Below, one piece after another: positions 1-9,142 of a DNA stretch of 64,000 nt; the stretch's first letter is position 1, and every line of letters begins with the position of its first letter. The translations under genes were made by a program, and so were the position numbers. The notes beneath the pieces are model-generated. The model was not told where the DNA came from and ran no database searches. It saw nothing but the letters and a program-made list of their open reading frames with translations. The stretch is taken from positions 62,001 to 126,000 of the forward strand of contig NZ_BMNG01000006.1 of the NCBI RefSeq assembly GCF_014646335.1, given 5' to 3'. This DNA comes from Streptomyces lasiicapitis. GTDB lineage: Bacteria; Actinomycetota; Actinomycetes; Streptomycetales; Streptomycetaceae.

Positions 1-2
1 TG

Positions 3-2831
3 CTGCTCTCCGCGCCGATGGGCCGCGAGGCCGCGTGGTGGAAGCGGTACCGGGGCGGCACGGCGGGCAAGCTGTGGATCCGGCGCGGGGCCGAGACGGC
101 GGAGGCCGGGGAGGCCGGAGAAGCCGGCGGCGCCGAGAGCGGCTTCGTACGTGTCCATGGGGACCTGGACGGCAACATCGAGTACCCGCTGTGGGTCGGC
201 GACCGCATCGCCTTCCTCAGCGACCACGAAGGCGTCGGCGCCGTGTACTCCTCGCTGCCCGACGGCGGCGACCTGCGCCGCCACACGCCGACCGACGGCT
301 TCTACGCCCGGCACGCCGCCACCGACGGCACCCGCGTGACGTACACCTGCGCGGGCGAACTCTGGCTCCTCGACGACCTCGTGGACGCCGAGCCGCGCCG
401 CCTGGACATCCCGCTCGGCGGCCAGCGCACCGACCTGCAGCCGCATCCGGTGAGCGCCGCCCGCTGGTTCGGGGCCGCCGCGCCCGACCACACCGGGCGG
501 GGCAGCGCGGTCGCCGTGCGCGGCTCCGTGCACTGGGTCACGCACCGCGAGGGGCCCGCCCGCGCGCTCGCCGCCGAACCGGGGGTGCGGGCGCGGCTGC
601 CGCGCACGTTCCGCGTGGACGGCGAGGAGCACGTGGTGTGGGTGACGGACGCGGAGGGCGACGACGCCCTGGAGTTCGCGCCCGCCACGGGCCTCGCGCC
701 CGGGGCGACGCCGCGCCGGCTCGCGGCCGGGCAGCTCGGCCGGGTGCTCGCGCTCGCGATGGCGCCCGACGGCAGCCGGGCGGCCGTGGCCGCGCACGAC
801 GGGCGTGTGCTTTTCGTGGAGCGCGAGAGCGGCGAGGTGCGCGAGGTGGACCGCGCCGAGCACGGCGAGGCCAGGGGGCTCGTGTTCTCGCCCGACTCGG
901 CGTGGCTCGCCTGGTCGCACCCCGGGCCGCGCCCGCTGCGCCAGCTCAAGCTCGCCAACACCGCCGACCTGTCGGTGTCGGAGGCGACCCGGCTCAGATT
1001 CCGGGACTACAGCCCCGCGTTCACGCTCGACGGCAAGCACCTGGCGTTCCTGTCCGAGCGGGCCTTCGACCCGGTCTACGACGACCATGTCTTCGACCTC
1101 GCGTTCGTCGGCGGCGCGCGGCCGCACCTGATCACGCTCGCGGCCACCACGCCCTCGCCGTTCGGGCCGCAGCGGCACGGCCGGGCCTTCGAGGCGTCGG
1201 AGGGGCCGCACGCCGAGACGCCCGACAGCGAGGGCACGCCCGCCACCCGCGTCGACCTCGACGGGCTCGCCGAGCGGGTGGTGCCGTTCCCCGTGGAGGC
1301 CGCGCGGTACACCACGCTGCGGGCCGCCAAGGACGGGCTGCTGTGGCTGCGCCACCCGGTGCGCGGCGTGCTCGGCGCGTCCCGGGCCACGCCGACGGAC
1401 CCCGACCCCAGTTCCGAGCTGGAGCGGTACGACTTCGCGCAGCACCGCGTGGAGGAACTCGCGGGCGACGCCGACCACTTCACGGTCACCGGCGACGGCA
1501 AGCGGGTGCTGCTGTGGGCCGACAGCAAGCTGAAGGTGGTGCCGAGCGACCGGCGGGCGTCCTCCGACGAGGACAGCGACACCAACATCACCGTCGATCT
1601 CGCACGCGTACGCCAGTACGTGGACCCGGCCGCCGAGTGGCGGCAGATGTACGACGAGGCGGGCCGCCTCATGCGGGACAACTTCTGGCGGCCCGACATG
1701 GGCGGCGTCGACTGGGACGGCGTCCTGGAGCGCTACAGGCCGGTGCTCGGGCGCCTCGCCACCCACGACGACCTCGTGGACCTGCTGTGGGAGGTGCAGG
1801 GCGAACTCGGCACCTCGCACGCCTATGTGTCCCCGCGCGGCGGGTGGGGCGGGGCGGGGTCGCGGCAGGGGCTGCTCGGCGCGGACCTCTCGCGCGGCGA
1901 GGACGGGACGTGGCGGATCGACCGGGTGCTGCCGTCCGAGACGTCCGACCCGGCCGCGCGCTCGCCGCTGGCCGCGCCCGGCGTCGCGGTGCGGGCGGGC
2001 GACGCGATCCTCGCGGTGGGCGGCCGTGCCGTCGACCCGGTGACGGGCCCCGGGCCGCTGCTCGTGGGGACCGCGGGCAAGCCCGTGGAGCTGACCGTGT
2101 CGCCCGCGGGCGGGGGCGACGTCCGGCACGCCGTGGTCGTGCCCGTGGACGACGAGGAGCCGCTGCGCTACCACGCGTGGGTCGCCGGGCGGCGGGCGTA
2201 CGTCCACGAGCGGTCCGGCGGGCGGCTCGGCTATCTGCACGTGCCCGACATGCAGGCGCCCGGCTGGGCGCAGATCCACCGCGACCTGCGCATCGAGGTG
2301 GCCCGCGACGGCCTGGTCGTGGACGTCCGGGAGAACCGCGGCGGGCACACCTCGCAGCTCGTCGTGGAGAAGCTGGCGCGCCGCGTCGTCGGCTGGGACC
2401 TGCCGCGCGGCTCCGGTCCGCTCAGCTACCCCTTCGACGCGCCGCGCGGGCCCGTCGTCGCCGTCGCCAACGAGTTCTCCGGTTCCGACGGGGACATCGT
2501 GAACGCGGCGATCAAGGCGCTCGGCATCGGGCCCGTCGTCGGTACGCGCACGTGGGGCGGCGTCGTCGGCATCGACAGCCGGTACCACCTCGTCGACGGG
2601 ACGCTCGTGACGCAGCCCAAGTACGCCTTCTGGATGGAGGGGTACGGGTGGGGCGTGGAGAACTACGGGGTCGACCCCGACGTGGAGGTCGTGGTCACCC
2701 CGGAGGACTCCGCAGCGGGGCGGGATCCGCAGCTCGACGCGGCTGTCCGGGTCGCGCTCGACGCCTTGGCGTCGTCCCCGCCGAAGACTCCGCCCGCGGT
2801 CCCCGGCGGGCCCGGGGTCCCGTCGGCCTGA
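3..2831 (+). CDS. Tricorn protease homolog, S41 family (5'-truncated by window edge)
   Basis: Cytosolic tricorn-type serine protease that degrades oligopeptides released by larger proteases. The reading frame is already open at base 3 and enters with family-typical residues (LLSAPMGREAAWWKRY), so the true start lies upstream. The N-terminal half is a repetitive beta-propeller-like region. A PDZ-like segment lies near residues 640-705 and the S41 core follows. The catalytic set is visible: Ser605-His606 in GTSHAYV, nucleophile Ser828 with Asp829 in EFSGSDGD, and the Glu of the VENYGVDPD segment near residue 885. A strong hairpin follows the stop. Function is from family knowledge; the residues are seen directly. 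Confidence 0.93.
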   Translation: MLSAPMGREAAWWKRYRGGTAGKLWIRRGAETAEAGEAGEAGGAESGFVRVHGDLDGNIEYPLWVGDRIAFLSDHEGVGAVYSSLPDGGDLRRHTPTDGFYARHAATDGTRVTYTCAGELWLLDDLVDAEPRRLDIPLGGQRTDLQPHPVSAARWFGAAAPDHTGRGSAVAVRGSVHWVTHREGPARALAAEPGVRARLPRTFRVDGEEHVVWVTDAEGDDALEFAPATGLAPGATPRRLAAGQLGRVLALAMAPDGSRAAVAAHDGRVLFVERESGEVREVDRAEHGEARGLVFSPDSAWLAWSHPGPRPLRQLKLANTADLSVSEATRLRFRDYSPAFTLDGKHLAFLSERAFDPVYDDHVFDLAFVGGARPHLITLAATTPSPFGPQRHGRAFEASEGPHAETPDSEGTPATRVDLDGLAERVVPFPVEAARYTTLRAAKDGLLWLRHPVRGVLGASRATPTDPDPSSELERYDFAQHRVEELAGDADHFTVTGDGKRVLLWADSKLKVVPSDRRASSDEDSDTNITVDLARVRQYVDPAAEWRQMYDEAGRLMRDNFWRPDMGGVDWDGVLERYRPVLGRLATHDDLVDLLWEVQGELGTSHAYVSPRGGWGGAGSRQGLLGADLSRGEDGTWRIDRVLPSETSDPAARSPLAAPGVAVRAGDAILAVGGRAVDPVTGPGPLLVGTAGKPVELTVSPAGGGDVRHAVVVPVDDEEPLRYHAWVAGRRAYVHERSGGRLGYLHVPDMQAPGWAQIHRDLRIEVARDGLVVDVRENRGGHTSQLVVEKLARRVVGWDLPRGSGPLSYPFDAPRGPVVAVANEFSGSDGDIVNAAIKALGIGPVVGTRTWGGVVGIDSRYHLVDGTLVTQPKYAFWMEGYGWGVENYGVDPDVEVVVTPEDSAAGRDPQLDAAVRVALDALASSPPKTPPAVPGGPGVPSA

Positions 2832-2839
2832 CGGTGCCC

Positions 2840-2872
2840 GGCCGGCCCGGGGACCGTGCCCTCGGGCCGGCC
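2840..2872 (+). terminator. GC hairpin after tricorn gene
   Basis: Perfect 10-bp inverted repeat (GGCCGGCCCG / CGGGCCGGCC) with a 13-nt loop, 9 bp after the tricorn stop. There is no T-run, as is usual for Streptomyces terminators. A possible -10 (TAGCAT, 2908-2913) for the HIT gene lies downstream. Confidence 0.6.
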
Positions 2873-2950
2873 CCGGCCCGCCCCCGTCCCCGCACCCCCC
2901 GCCCCGATAGCATGCCTCCGTAACCGACCAGTGACCCAGGAGGGTGCCCC

Positions 2951-3304
2951 ATGGCGGGTGAACCGCAGGCCGACTGTCTGTTCTGCAAGATCGTCGCGGG
3001 GGACGTGCCGGCGACCGTCGTGCGGGAGACGGAGACGACCGTCGCGTTCCGTGACATCAATCCCCAGGCGCCGACGCACGTCCTGGTGATCCCGAAGGTG
3101 CACTACCCGGACGCCGCGTCGCTCGCCGCCGCCGAGCCGAAGGTCGCCGCCGACGTGCTGCGCGAGGCCGGTGAGGTCGCCACCGAGGAGAAGTCGGAGA
3201 GCTACCGCATCGTCTTCAACACCGGCTCCGGCGCCGGGCAGACCGTCTTCCACGCGCACGCCCACGTCCTGGGCGGCCGCGGCCTCCAGTGGCCGCCCGG
3301 ATAA
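2951..3304 (+). CDS. HIT family protein (nucleotide-binding hydrolase)
   Basis: 117-residue HINT/PKCI-type histidine triad protein, a nucleotide phosphoramidase/hydrolase. The signature HAHAHVL is at residues 101-107 and the N-terminal CLFCKIVAGDVPA segment is typical. The ATG start has AGGAGG 8 bp upstream. The RNase Z gene begins 6 bp after its stop, so the two are probably co-transcribed. The physiological substrate cannot be told from sequence. Confidence 0.93.
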   Translation: MAGEPQADCLFCKIVAGDVPATVVRETETTVAFRDINPQAPTHVLVIPKVHYPDAASLAAAEPKVAADVLREAGEVATEEKSESYRIVFNTGSGAGQTVFHAHAHVLGGRGLQWPPG

Positions 3305-3310
3305 CCAGCG

Positions 3311-4219
3311 GTGTCCGTACGTGAATTGGTGGTGCTCGGCACCGCCAGCCAGGTCCCGACCCGGCACCGCAACCACAACGGTTACGTCCTGCTCTGGGAC
3401 GGCGAAGGCATCCTCTTCGACCCGGGCGAGGGCACGCAGCGGCAGATGCTGCGTGCCTCCGTCGCCGCCCACGACCTGAACCGGATCTGCGTCACGCACT
3501 TCCACGGCGATCACAGCCTGGGCCTCGCGGGCGTCATCCAGCGCATCAACCTGGACCGCGTGCCGCACCCCGTGACCGCCCACTACCCGGGCTCGGGCCA
3601 GCGCTTCTTCGACCGGCTGCGGTACGCCACCGCGTACCGCGAGACGGTCGACCTGGCGCAGGCGCCGGTGACGGCCGACGGCGTCCTCGCGGACACGCCG
3701 TCGTACCGCCTGGAGACGGCGAAGCTCTCCCACCCCGTGGAGTCGTACGGCTACCGCGTCGTCGAGCCCGACGGGCGGCGCATGCTGCCCGCGCTGCTCG
3801 CCGAACACGGCATCAAGGGCCCGGACGTGGGCGTGCTCCAGCGCGAGGGCAGCCTGCGCGGGGTGACGCTCGACGAGGTCAGCGAGGTGCGGCGCGGGCA
3901 GCGGTTCGCCTTCGTGATGGACACCCGGCTGTGCGACGGCGTGCACGCGCTCGCCGAGGGCTGCGACATGCTCGTCATCGAGTCGACGTTCCTCGACGAG
4001 GATCATCAACTGGCTTCCGATCACGGGCATTTGACGGCTGGTCAGGCGGCGCGGGTGGCCCGGGACGGCGGCGTACGTCATCTCGTCCTCACCCACTTCA
4101 GTCAGCGCTACGCCGACCCCTCCCTCTTCGAGCAGCAGGCGCGCGCCGCCGGGTTCGAGGGCGAGCTGACCGTCGCCCGCGACCTGCTGCGCGTACCACT
4201 GCCGAAGCGCACCCCCTGA
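3311..4219 (+). CDS. rnz: Ribonuclease Z / MBL-fold hydrolase
   Basis: 302-residue metallo-beta-lactamase-fold enzyme of the ELAC/RNase Z type, which removes 3' trailers from tRNA precursors. The zinc motif THFHGDHSLGL is at residues 62-72. Asp of FVMDTRLCD and His of LVLTHFSQRY supply further ligands. Start is GTG (VSVRELVVLG), directly after the HIT gene. Actinobacterial members are annotated as RNase Z by length and fold; tRNA activity of this copy is inferred. Confidence 0.85.
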   Translation: MSVRELVVLGTASQVPTRHRNHNGYVLLWDGEGILFDPGEGTQRQMLRASVAAHDLNRICVTHFHGDHSLGLAGVIQRINLDRVPHPVTAHYPGSGQRFFDRLRYATAYRETVDLAQAPVTADGVLADTPSYRLETAKLSHPVESYGYRVVEPDGRRMLPALLAEHGIKGPDVGVLQREGSLRGVTLDEVSEVRRGQRFAFVMDTRLCDGVHALAEGCDMLVIESTFLDEDHQLASDHGHLTAGQAARVARDGGVRHLVLTHFSQRYADPSLFEQQARAAGFEGELTVARDLLRVPLPKRTP

Positions 4220-4283
4220 GCCACCAGGGCCGCCTCAGCCACCAGAACCACCTGAACCACCCCCCTGAAAGCCGAGAACCACC

Positions 4284-5285
4284 ATGCCGCTCCCCAAGGC
4301 CGAGCTCCACCTCCACATCGAGGGCACCCTCGAACCCGAACTCGCCTTCGCGCTCGCCGCGCGCAACGGCGTCCAACTCCCGTACGCCGACACCGAAGAG
4401 CTCCGCAAGGCCTACCTCTTCGAGGACCTCCAGTCCTTCCTCGACCTCTACTACGGCCTGATGGCCGTGCTGCGGACCGAGGCCGACTTCGAGGAGCTCG
4501 CCGACGCCTATCTCGCGCGGGCCGCCGCGCAGGGCGTGCGGCACGCGGAGATCTTCTTCGACCCGCAGGCGCACAGCGCGCGCGGTGTCGGTATGGGCAC
4601 GGTCGTCGAGGGGCTCGGGCGCGCCCTGGACCGCAGCGAGGAGCGGCACGGGATCTCCACCCGCCTCATCATGTGCTTCCTGCGCGACGAGTCCGCAGAG
4701 TCGGCGATGGCGACCCTGGAGGCGGCGAAGCCGTATCTGCACCGGATCACGGGCGTCGGCCTCGACTCCGCCGAAGTCGGCCACCCGCCCGCCAAGTTCG
4801 CCGCCGTGTACGAGGCCGCGGGCGCGCTCGGCCTGCGCAAGGTGGCGCACGCGGGCGAGGAGGGGCCCGCCGCCTACGTCCGTGAGGCGCTCGACGTGCT
4901 CGGGGTCGAGCGGATCGACCACGGGCTGCGGTGCATGGAGGACCCGGAGCTGGTGGAGCGGCTGGTGCGCGACCGCGTGCCGCTGACGCTGTGCCCGCTG
5001 TCCAACGTACGGCTGCGGGCCGTCGACATCCTGGAGGAGCACCCGCTGCCGCGGATGATGGCGGCCGGACTGCTGTGCACCGTCAACTCCGACGACCCCG
5101 CCTACTTCGGGGGCTACGTCGGCGACACCTTCCACGCCGTCCACGAGGCCCTCGGCATCGACGCCGAAGGGCTGCGCGAGCTGGCCAGGAACTCCTTCGA
5201 GGCGGCGTTCCTCGACGGCAGCGCGGACGAGGAGGCACTGCGGGAGCGGTATCTCGCGGAGGTCGCCGCGTACGAGTTCGAGTGA
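4284..5285 (+). CDS. Adenosine deaminase-family protein, probably adenine deaminase
   Basis: 333-residue TIM-barrel amidohydrolase. Zinc ligands are His9 and His11 (ELHLHIEGT), His189 (VAHAGEEG) and Asp270 (NSDDP); catalytic Glu is 192. The HxHIEGTLEPE start motif, in place of the HLDGSL of classical adenosine deaminases, is the form I associate with microbial adenine deaminases, so adenine to hypoxanthine is the likelier reaction. ATG start. The upstream gap of 64 bp shows no strong promoter, so read-through from rnz is possible. Confidence 0.88.
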   Translation: MPLPKAELHLHIEGTLEPELAFALAARNGVQLPYADTEELRKAYLFEDLQSFLDLYYGLMAVLRTEADFEELADAYLARAAAQGVRHAEIFFDPQAHSARGVGMGTVVEGLGRALDRSEERHGISTRLIMCFLRDESAESAMATLEAAKPYLHRITGVGLDSAEVGHPPAKFAAVYEAAGALGLRKVAHAGEEGPAAYVREALDVLGVERIDHGLRCMEDPELVERLVRDRVPLTLCPLSNVRLRAVDILEEHPLPRMMAAGLLCTVNSDDPAYFGGYVGDTFHAVHEALGIDAEGLRELARNSFEAAFLDGSADEEALRERYLAEVAAYEFE

Positions 5286-5322
5286 CCGCGCGCGGGTCAT
5301 GGCCGGTGCCGTGGGCGGGCCA

Positions 5323-5356
5323 TTGACGGACTGTCGTTCGCGTTCATAGAGTCCGT
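5323..5356 (+). promoter_or_regulatory. Promoter with overlapping inverted repeat upstream of gudD
   Basis: TTGACG (5323-5328), 18-bp spacer, TAGAGT (5347-5352) forms a good vegetative promoter. A perfect 7-bp inverted repeat ACGGACT (5326-5332) / AGTCCGT (5350-5356) overlaps both hexamers, a position where a bound repressor would block polymerase. No regulator gene lies next to it. Confidence 0.6.
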
Positions 5357-5405
5357 TCCCATACATGGACGACACGTGGACGTCACTCCGGTCGGAGGCA
5401 CAGGT

Positions 5406-6707
5406 ATGAGCACGGCAGCGCACACCATCACGGACGTCCGGCTCACCCCGGTCCTCGTCGCCGACCCGCCGCTGCTCAACACCCAGGGCCTCCATCAGCC
5501 GTACACGCCACGCCTGATCATCGAGGTGGAGACGGCGGGCGGCGCGACGGGCGTGGGGGAGACGTACGGGGACGCCAAGTACCTGGACCTGGCGCGGCCC
5601 TTCGCCGCCGCGCTGGTCGGCCGGGCGGTGTCCGACCTGAACGGACTGTTCACACTCGCGGACAGCGTGACCGTGGACGCGACCCGCGTGGACACCGCCG
5701 TCGACGTCGGCGGGCTGCGCGGCGTGCAGACGGCCGACAAGCTGCGCCTGTCCGTCGCCTCCGGCTTCGAGGTCGCCTGCCTGGACGCCCTCGGCGAGAC
5801 GCTCGGCCTTCCGGTGCACGCGCTGCTCGGCGGGAAGGTGCGCGACAGCGTCGAGTACAGCGCGTACCTCTTCTACAGGCACGCCGAGCACCCGCCGGGC
5901 GTCGCGGGCGAGCGCGACGACTGGGGCGCGGCCCTCGACCCGGCCGGAGTCGTCGCACAGGCACGGTTGTTCACGGAGCGGTACGGCTTCACGTCGTTCA
6001 AGCTCAAGGGCGGCGTCTTCCCGCCGGACCAGGAGATCGCCGCCATCCGCGCGCTGGCCGCCGCCTTCCCGGGCCACCCGCTGCGGCTCGACCCCAACGG
6101 CGCCTGGTCGGTGGAGACTTCGCTGGAGGTCGCGGCCGAACTCGGCGACGTACTGGAGTATCTGGAGGACCCGGCGCTCGGGACGCCCGCGATGGCCGAG
6201 GTCGCGGCGCGCACGAAGGTGCCGCTCGCGACGAACATGTGCGTGACGACGTTCGCGGAGATACCGGAGGCCTTCGCCAAGGGGGCCGTGCAGGTCGTGC
6301 TCTCCGACCACCACTACTGGGGCGGGCTGCGCAACACCCGTGAACTCGCCGCCGTCTGCCGCACGTTCGGCGTCGCCGTCTCCATGCACTCCAACACCCA
6401 CCTCGGCATCAGCCTCGCCGCGATGACCCACGTCGCGGCGACCGTGCCGGACCTCCGGCACGCCTGCGACTCCCACTACCCGTGGCAGTCCGAGGACGTA
6501 CTGACCGAACGGCTGCGCTTCGAGGGCGGCCATGTGACGGTGAGCGACGCGCCGGGGCTCGGCGTCGAGCTCGACCGCGACCGGCTCGCCGCGCTGCACC
6601 GGCGCTGGCTCGACGAGGACCACGCCGCGCTGCGCGAGCGGGACGACGCGGCGGCCATGCGGCGGCTCGATCCGGAGTGGACAACTCCGCTCGTGCCTCG
6701 CTGGTAG
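5406..6707 (+). CDS. gudD: Glucarate dehydratase (enolase superfamily)
   Basis: 433-residue enolase-superfamily enzyme expected to dehydrate D-glucarate to 5-keto-4-deoxy-D-glucarate. The LLNTQGLHQPYTPRLIIE segment near the N-terminus is typical of GlucD. The KxK motif is Lys199-Leu-Lys201. Metal ligands are Asp229 (LDPN), Glu254 (LEDP) and Asn277 (ATNMC). Asp301 and His328 (SMHSNTHLG) match the catalytic Asp/His pair. Start chosen at ATG 5406 with GGAGG upstream; an in-frame GTG at 5376 lacks a ribosome site. The next gene, a sugar kinase, starts 39 bp downstream. Confidence 0.88.
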   Translation: MSTAAHTITDVRLTPVLVADPPLLNTQGLHQPYTPRLIIEVETAGGATGVGETYGDAKYLDLARPFAAALVGRAVSDLNGLFTLADSVTVDATRVDTAVDVGGLRGVQTADKLRLSVASGFEVACLDALGETLGLPVHALLGGKVRDSVEYSAYLFYRHAEHPPGVAGERDDWGAALDPAGVVAQARLFTERYGFTSFKLKGGVFPPDQEIAAIRALAAAFPGHPLRLDPNGAWSVETSLEVAAELGDVLEYLEDPALGTPAMAEVAARTKVPLATNMCVTTFAEIPEAFAKGAVQVVLSDHHYWGGLRNTRELAAVCRTFGVAVSMHSNTHLGISLAAMTHVAATVPDLRHACDSHYPWQSEDVLTERLRFEGGHVTVSDAPGLGVELDRDRLAALHRRWLDEDHAALRERDDAAAMRRLDPEWTTPLVPRW

Positions 6708-6746
6708 CGACGGCGTCCGGGCGGGAGCCTGGGTTACGTTGCCTTC

Positions 6747-7913
6747 ATGGCCGTACCACCTGGCGCACCACCACACCCACCCGCCCCGGCTGCGGAGACC
6801 GCCGACACTACTGTCACCACTGTCTCCACTGTCGATCCGCTGAAGTCGACCCGCCGCGCGGGCGATCCGCCCTGCGACGTGTACCTCACCGGGACCGTCT
6901 TCCTCGACATCATCTTCACCGGCCTCGACTCGGCGCCCGTGCGCGGCACCGAGTCGTGGGCGCGCGGCATGGGATCGAGCCCCGGCGGCGTGGCCAACAT
7001 GGCGACCGCCCTGTCCCGGCTCGGCCTGCGCACCTCGCTGGCCGCCGCCTTCGGGGACGACCACTACGGGGAGTACTGCTGGGACGCCCTGGCACGCGGC
7101 GAGGGCATCGACCTCGCCTCGTCACGGACCGTGCCCGGCTGGCACTCGCCGGTGACGGTCTCCATGGCGTACGAGGGCGAGCGGACCATGGTCAGCCACG
7201 GGCACGAGCCGCCGCCCGACGCCGACTCCCCGGACGGCGGCGCCCCGAAGTGCCCGCCGCGTGCGCGGGCCGCCGTCGCGTCCCTGGTGCCGGGGGAGGG
7301 GGCGCCGTGGATCGCGGCGGCCGCGCGGCGCGGGACGCGGATCTTCGCGGACGTGGGCTGGGACGACACCGGCCGCTGGGACCTGGGCGCGCTGCCCGAC
7401 CTGAAGCACTGCGAGGCGTTCCTGCCGAACGCCGAGGAGGCCATGCGGTACACGGGCACGACGTGCCCCCGGGCCGCCGCGCACGCCCTCACCCAGCACG
7501 TGCCCCTCGCCGTGGTCACCCTCGGGGCCGAGGGGGCGTACGCGGTGGACGGCCGCAGCGGGCGGACGGCGTCCGTGCCCGCCATCGAGGTGGAGGCGCT
7601 CGACCCCACAGGCGCCGGGGACGTGTTCGTCGCGGGCTTCGTCACCGGCACGCTGGCGGGCTGGCCGCTCGCCGACCGGCTCGCCTTCGCCGGCCTCACC
7701 GCCGCGCTGTCCGTGCAGGAATTCGGCGGCTCCCTCTCGGCGCCCGGCTGGGCGGAGGTCGGCGCGTGGTGGCGGCGCGTGCGCGAGGTCGACGGGCAGG
7801 ACCCGGTGGCCCTGCGCCGCTACGCCTTCCTGGAGTCCCTGCTGCCCGAGCCGACCCGCACCTGGCCGCTGCGCCGCGCGGTCCCGACGATCGGCTTCCG
7901 CAGGTCGCTGTAG
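6747..7913 (+). CDS. PfkB-family carbohydrate kinase
   Basis: 388-residue ribokinase-fold sugar kinase. The glycine-rich N-terminal signature (SSPGGVANMATALSRLG) is near residues 78-93, and the C-terminal signature DPTGAGDVFVAGF with catalytic Asp is near residue 290. The first ~40 residues are Pro/Thr-rich (TVTTVSTV repeats) and precede the core, so the true start may be later. It lies 39 bp after gudD and may be in the same transcript; a role in hexuronate/aldarate use is inferred only from this. Substrate unknown. Confidence 0.82.
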   Translation: MAVPPGAPPHPPAPAAETADTTVTTVSTVDPLKSTRRAGDPPCDVYLTGTVFLDIIFTGLDSAPVRGTESWARGMGSSPGGVANMATALSRLGLRTSLAAAFGDDHYGEYCWDALARGEGIDLASSRTVPGWHSPVTVSMAYEGERTMVSHGHEPPPDADSPDGGAPKCPPRARAAVASLVPGEGAPWIAAAARRGTRIFADVGWDDTGRWDLGALPDLKHCEAFLPNAEEAMRYTGTTCPRAAAHALTQHVPLAVVTLGAEGAYAVDGRSGRTASVPAIEVEALDPTGAGDVFVAGFVTGTLAGWPLADRLAFAGLTAALSVQEFGGSLSAPGWAEVGAWWRRVREVDGQDPVALRRYAFLESLLPEPTRTWPLRRAVPTIGFRRSL

Positions 7914-7980
7914 GGCGCCCCGGATCGCTGCCGTTCGCTCCGGCCTCAGAAAAGGGCTTAGGCCATGTCAGTGCCCGGTC

Positions 7981-7996
7981 GTACTCTTGGCAGTAC
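7981..7996. repeat. Inverted repeat upstream of phoH
   Basis: GTACT-N6-AGTAC lies 61 bp before the phoH start in the only sizeable gap of this region (7914-8056). It may overlap the promoter (TACTCT as a candidate -10). No clear -35 was found. Confidence 0.3.
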
Positions 7997-8056
7997 AGAA
8001 CTTGCCGCACGGCGAGCCCCGTGACGAGGAGGATGTGCAGGCTCTAGAGCCGGCCC

Positions 8057-9130
8057 ATGACGCAGACACCGACAGCTCAGCCCCCTGCGCAGCCGCAGGC
8101 GCCCAAGTCCGCGAAGGCCCACTTCACCGTCCCGGCCAAACACCCCATGGTGACGGTCCTGGGTTCCGGGGACGCACTGCTGCGAGTGATCGAGACGGCC
8201 TTCCCGGCGGCCGACATCCACGTCCGGGGCAACGAGATCAGCGCGGTCGGTGACGCCCACGAAGTGGCCCTCGTCCAGCGCCTGTTCGACGAGATGATGC
8301 TGGTGCTCCGCACCGGACAGCCGATGACGGAGGACGCAGTGGAACGCTCGATCGCCATGCTCAGGGCGGAGGACAGCGGCGAGGCCGACGGCGAGGAGAC
8401 CCCCGCCGAGGTCCTCACGCAGAACATCCTCTCGTCCCGGGGCCGCACCATCCGCCCCAAGACCCTCAACCAGAAGCGGTACGTCGACGCGATCGACAAG
8501 AACACGATCGTGTTCGGCATCGGCCCCGCCGGCACCGGCAAGACGTATCTGGCGATGGCCAAGGCGGTCCAGGCCCTGCAGTCCAAGCAGGTCAGCCGGA
8601 TCATCCTGACCCGCCCCGCGGTGGAGGCGGGCGAGCGCCTCGGCTTCCTGCCCGGCACGCTCTACGAGAAGATCGACCCGTATCTGCGCCCGCTGTACGA
8701 CGCGCTGCACGACATGCTCGACCCCGACTCGATCCCGCGCCTCATGGCGGCGGGCACGATCGAGGTCGCCCCGCTGGCGTACATGCGCGGCCGGACGCTG
8801 AACGACGCGTTCATCATCCTGGACGAGGCGCAGAACACGAACCCCGAGCAGATGAAGATGTTCCTCACCCGCCTCGGCTTCGAATCGAAGATCGTGATCA
8901 CCGGCGACGTCACCCAGATCGACCTGCCGAACGGCACGAAGTCCGGCCTCCGCCAGGTCCAGCACATCCTGGAGGGCGTCGACGACGTGCACTTCTCGCG
9001 GCTCACGTCCTCCGATGTCGTACGGCACAAGCTCGTCGGCCGTATCGTCGACGCGTACGAGAAGTACGACAACGACAACGGCACGGAGAACGGCTCGCAC
9101 GCCAGCCGCGGCCGGTCCAGAGGGAAGTAG
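8057..9130 (+). CDS. phoH: PhoH family ATPase
   Basis: 357-residue PhoH-like P-loop ATPase. An N-terminal KH-like segment is followed by Walker A GPAGTGKT (residues 156-163) and Walker B FIILDEAQNT. Members pair with YbeY in RNA metabolism, and ybeY starts 12 bp downstream here. The C-terminus is a charged tail. ATG start at 8057; the ribosome-binding site is poor (no clear GGAGG in the preceding 15 bp). First gene of the likely phoH-ybeY-corC-yjbR operon. Confidence 0.93.
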   Translation: MTQTPTAQPPAQPQAPKSAKAHFTVPAKHPMVTVLGSGDALLRVIETAFPAADIHVRGNEISAVGDAHEVALVQRLFDEMMLVLRTGQPMTEDAVERSIAMLRAEDSGEADGEETPAEVLTQNILSSRGRTIRPKTLNQKRYVDAIDKNTIVFGIGPAGTGKTYLAMAKAVQALQSKQVSRIILTRPAVEAGERLGFLPGTLYEKIDPYLRPLYDALHDMLDPDSIPRLMAAGTIEVAPLAYMRGRTLNDAFIILDEAQNTNPEQMKMFLTRLGFESKIVITGDVTQIDLPNGTKSGLRQVQHILEGVDDVHFSRLTSSDVVRHKLVGRIVDAYEKYDNDNGTENGSHASRGRSRGK

Positions 9131-9142
9131 CGGAACAGCACC

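Noticed and set aside
4098..7064. Very long minus-strand open frame (988 codons)
   Set aside because: It is antisense to clear adenine deaminase, gudD and pfkB genes. Its translation is a low-complexity Arg/Gly/Val-rich shadow caused by GC-rich third positions.
8057..9130. Phosphate-starvation (Pho) regulation of phoH
   Set aside because: No direct-repeat PHO box was visible upstream; the gene belongs to the ybeY operon instead.
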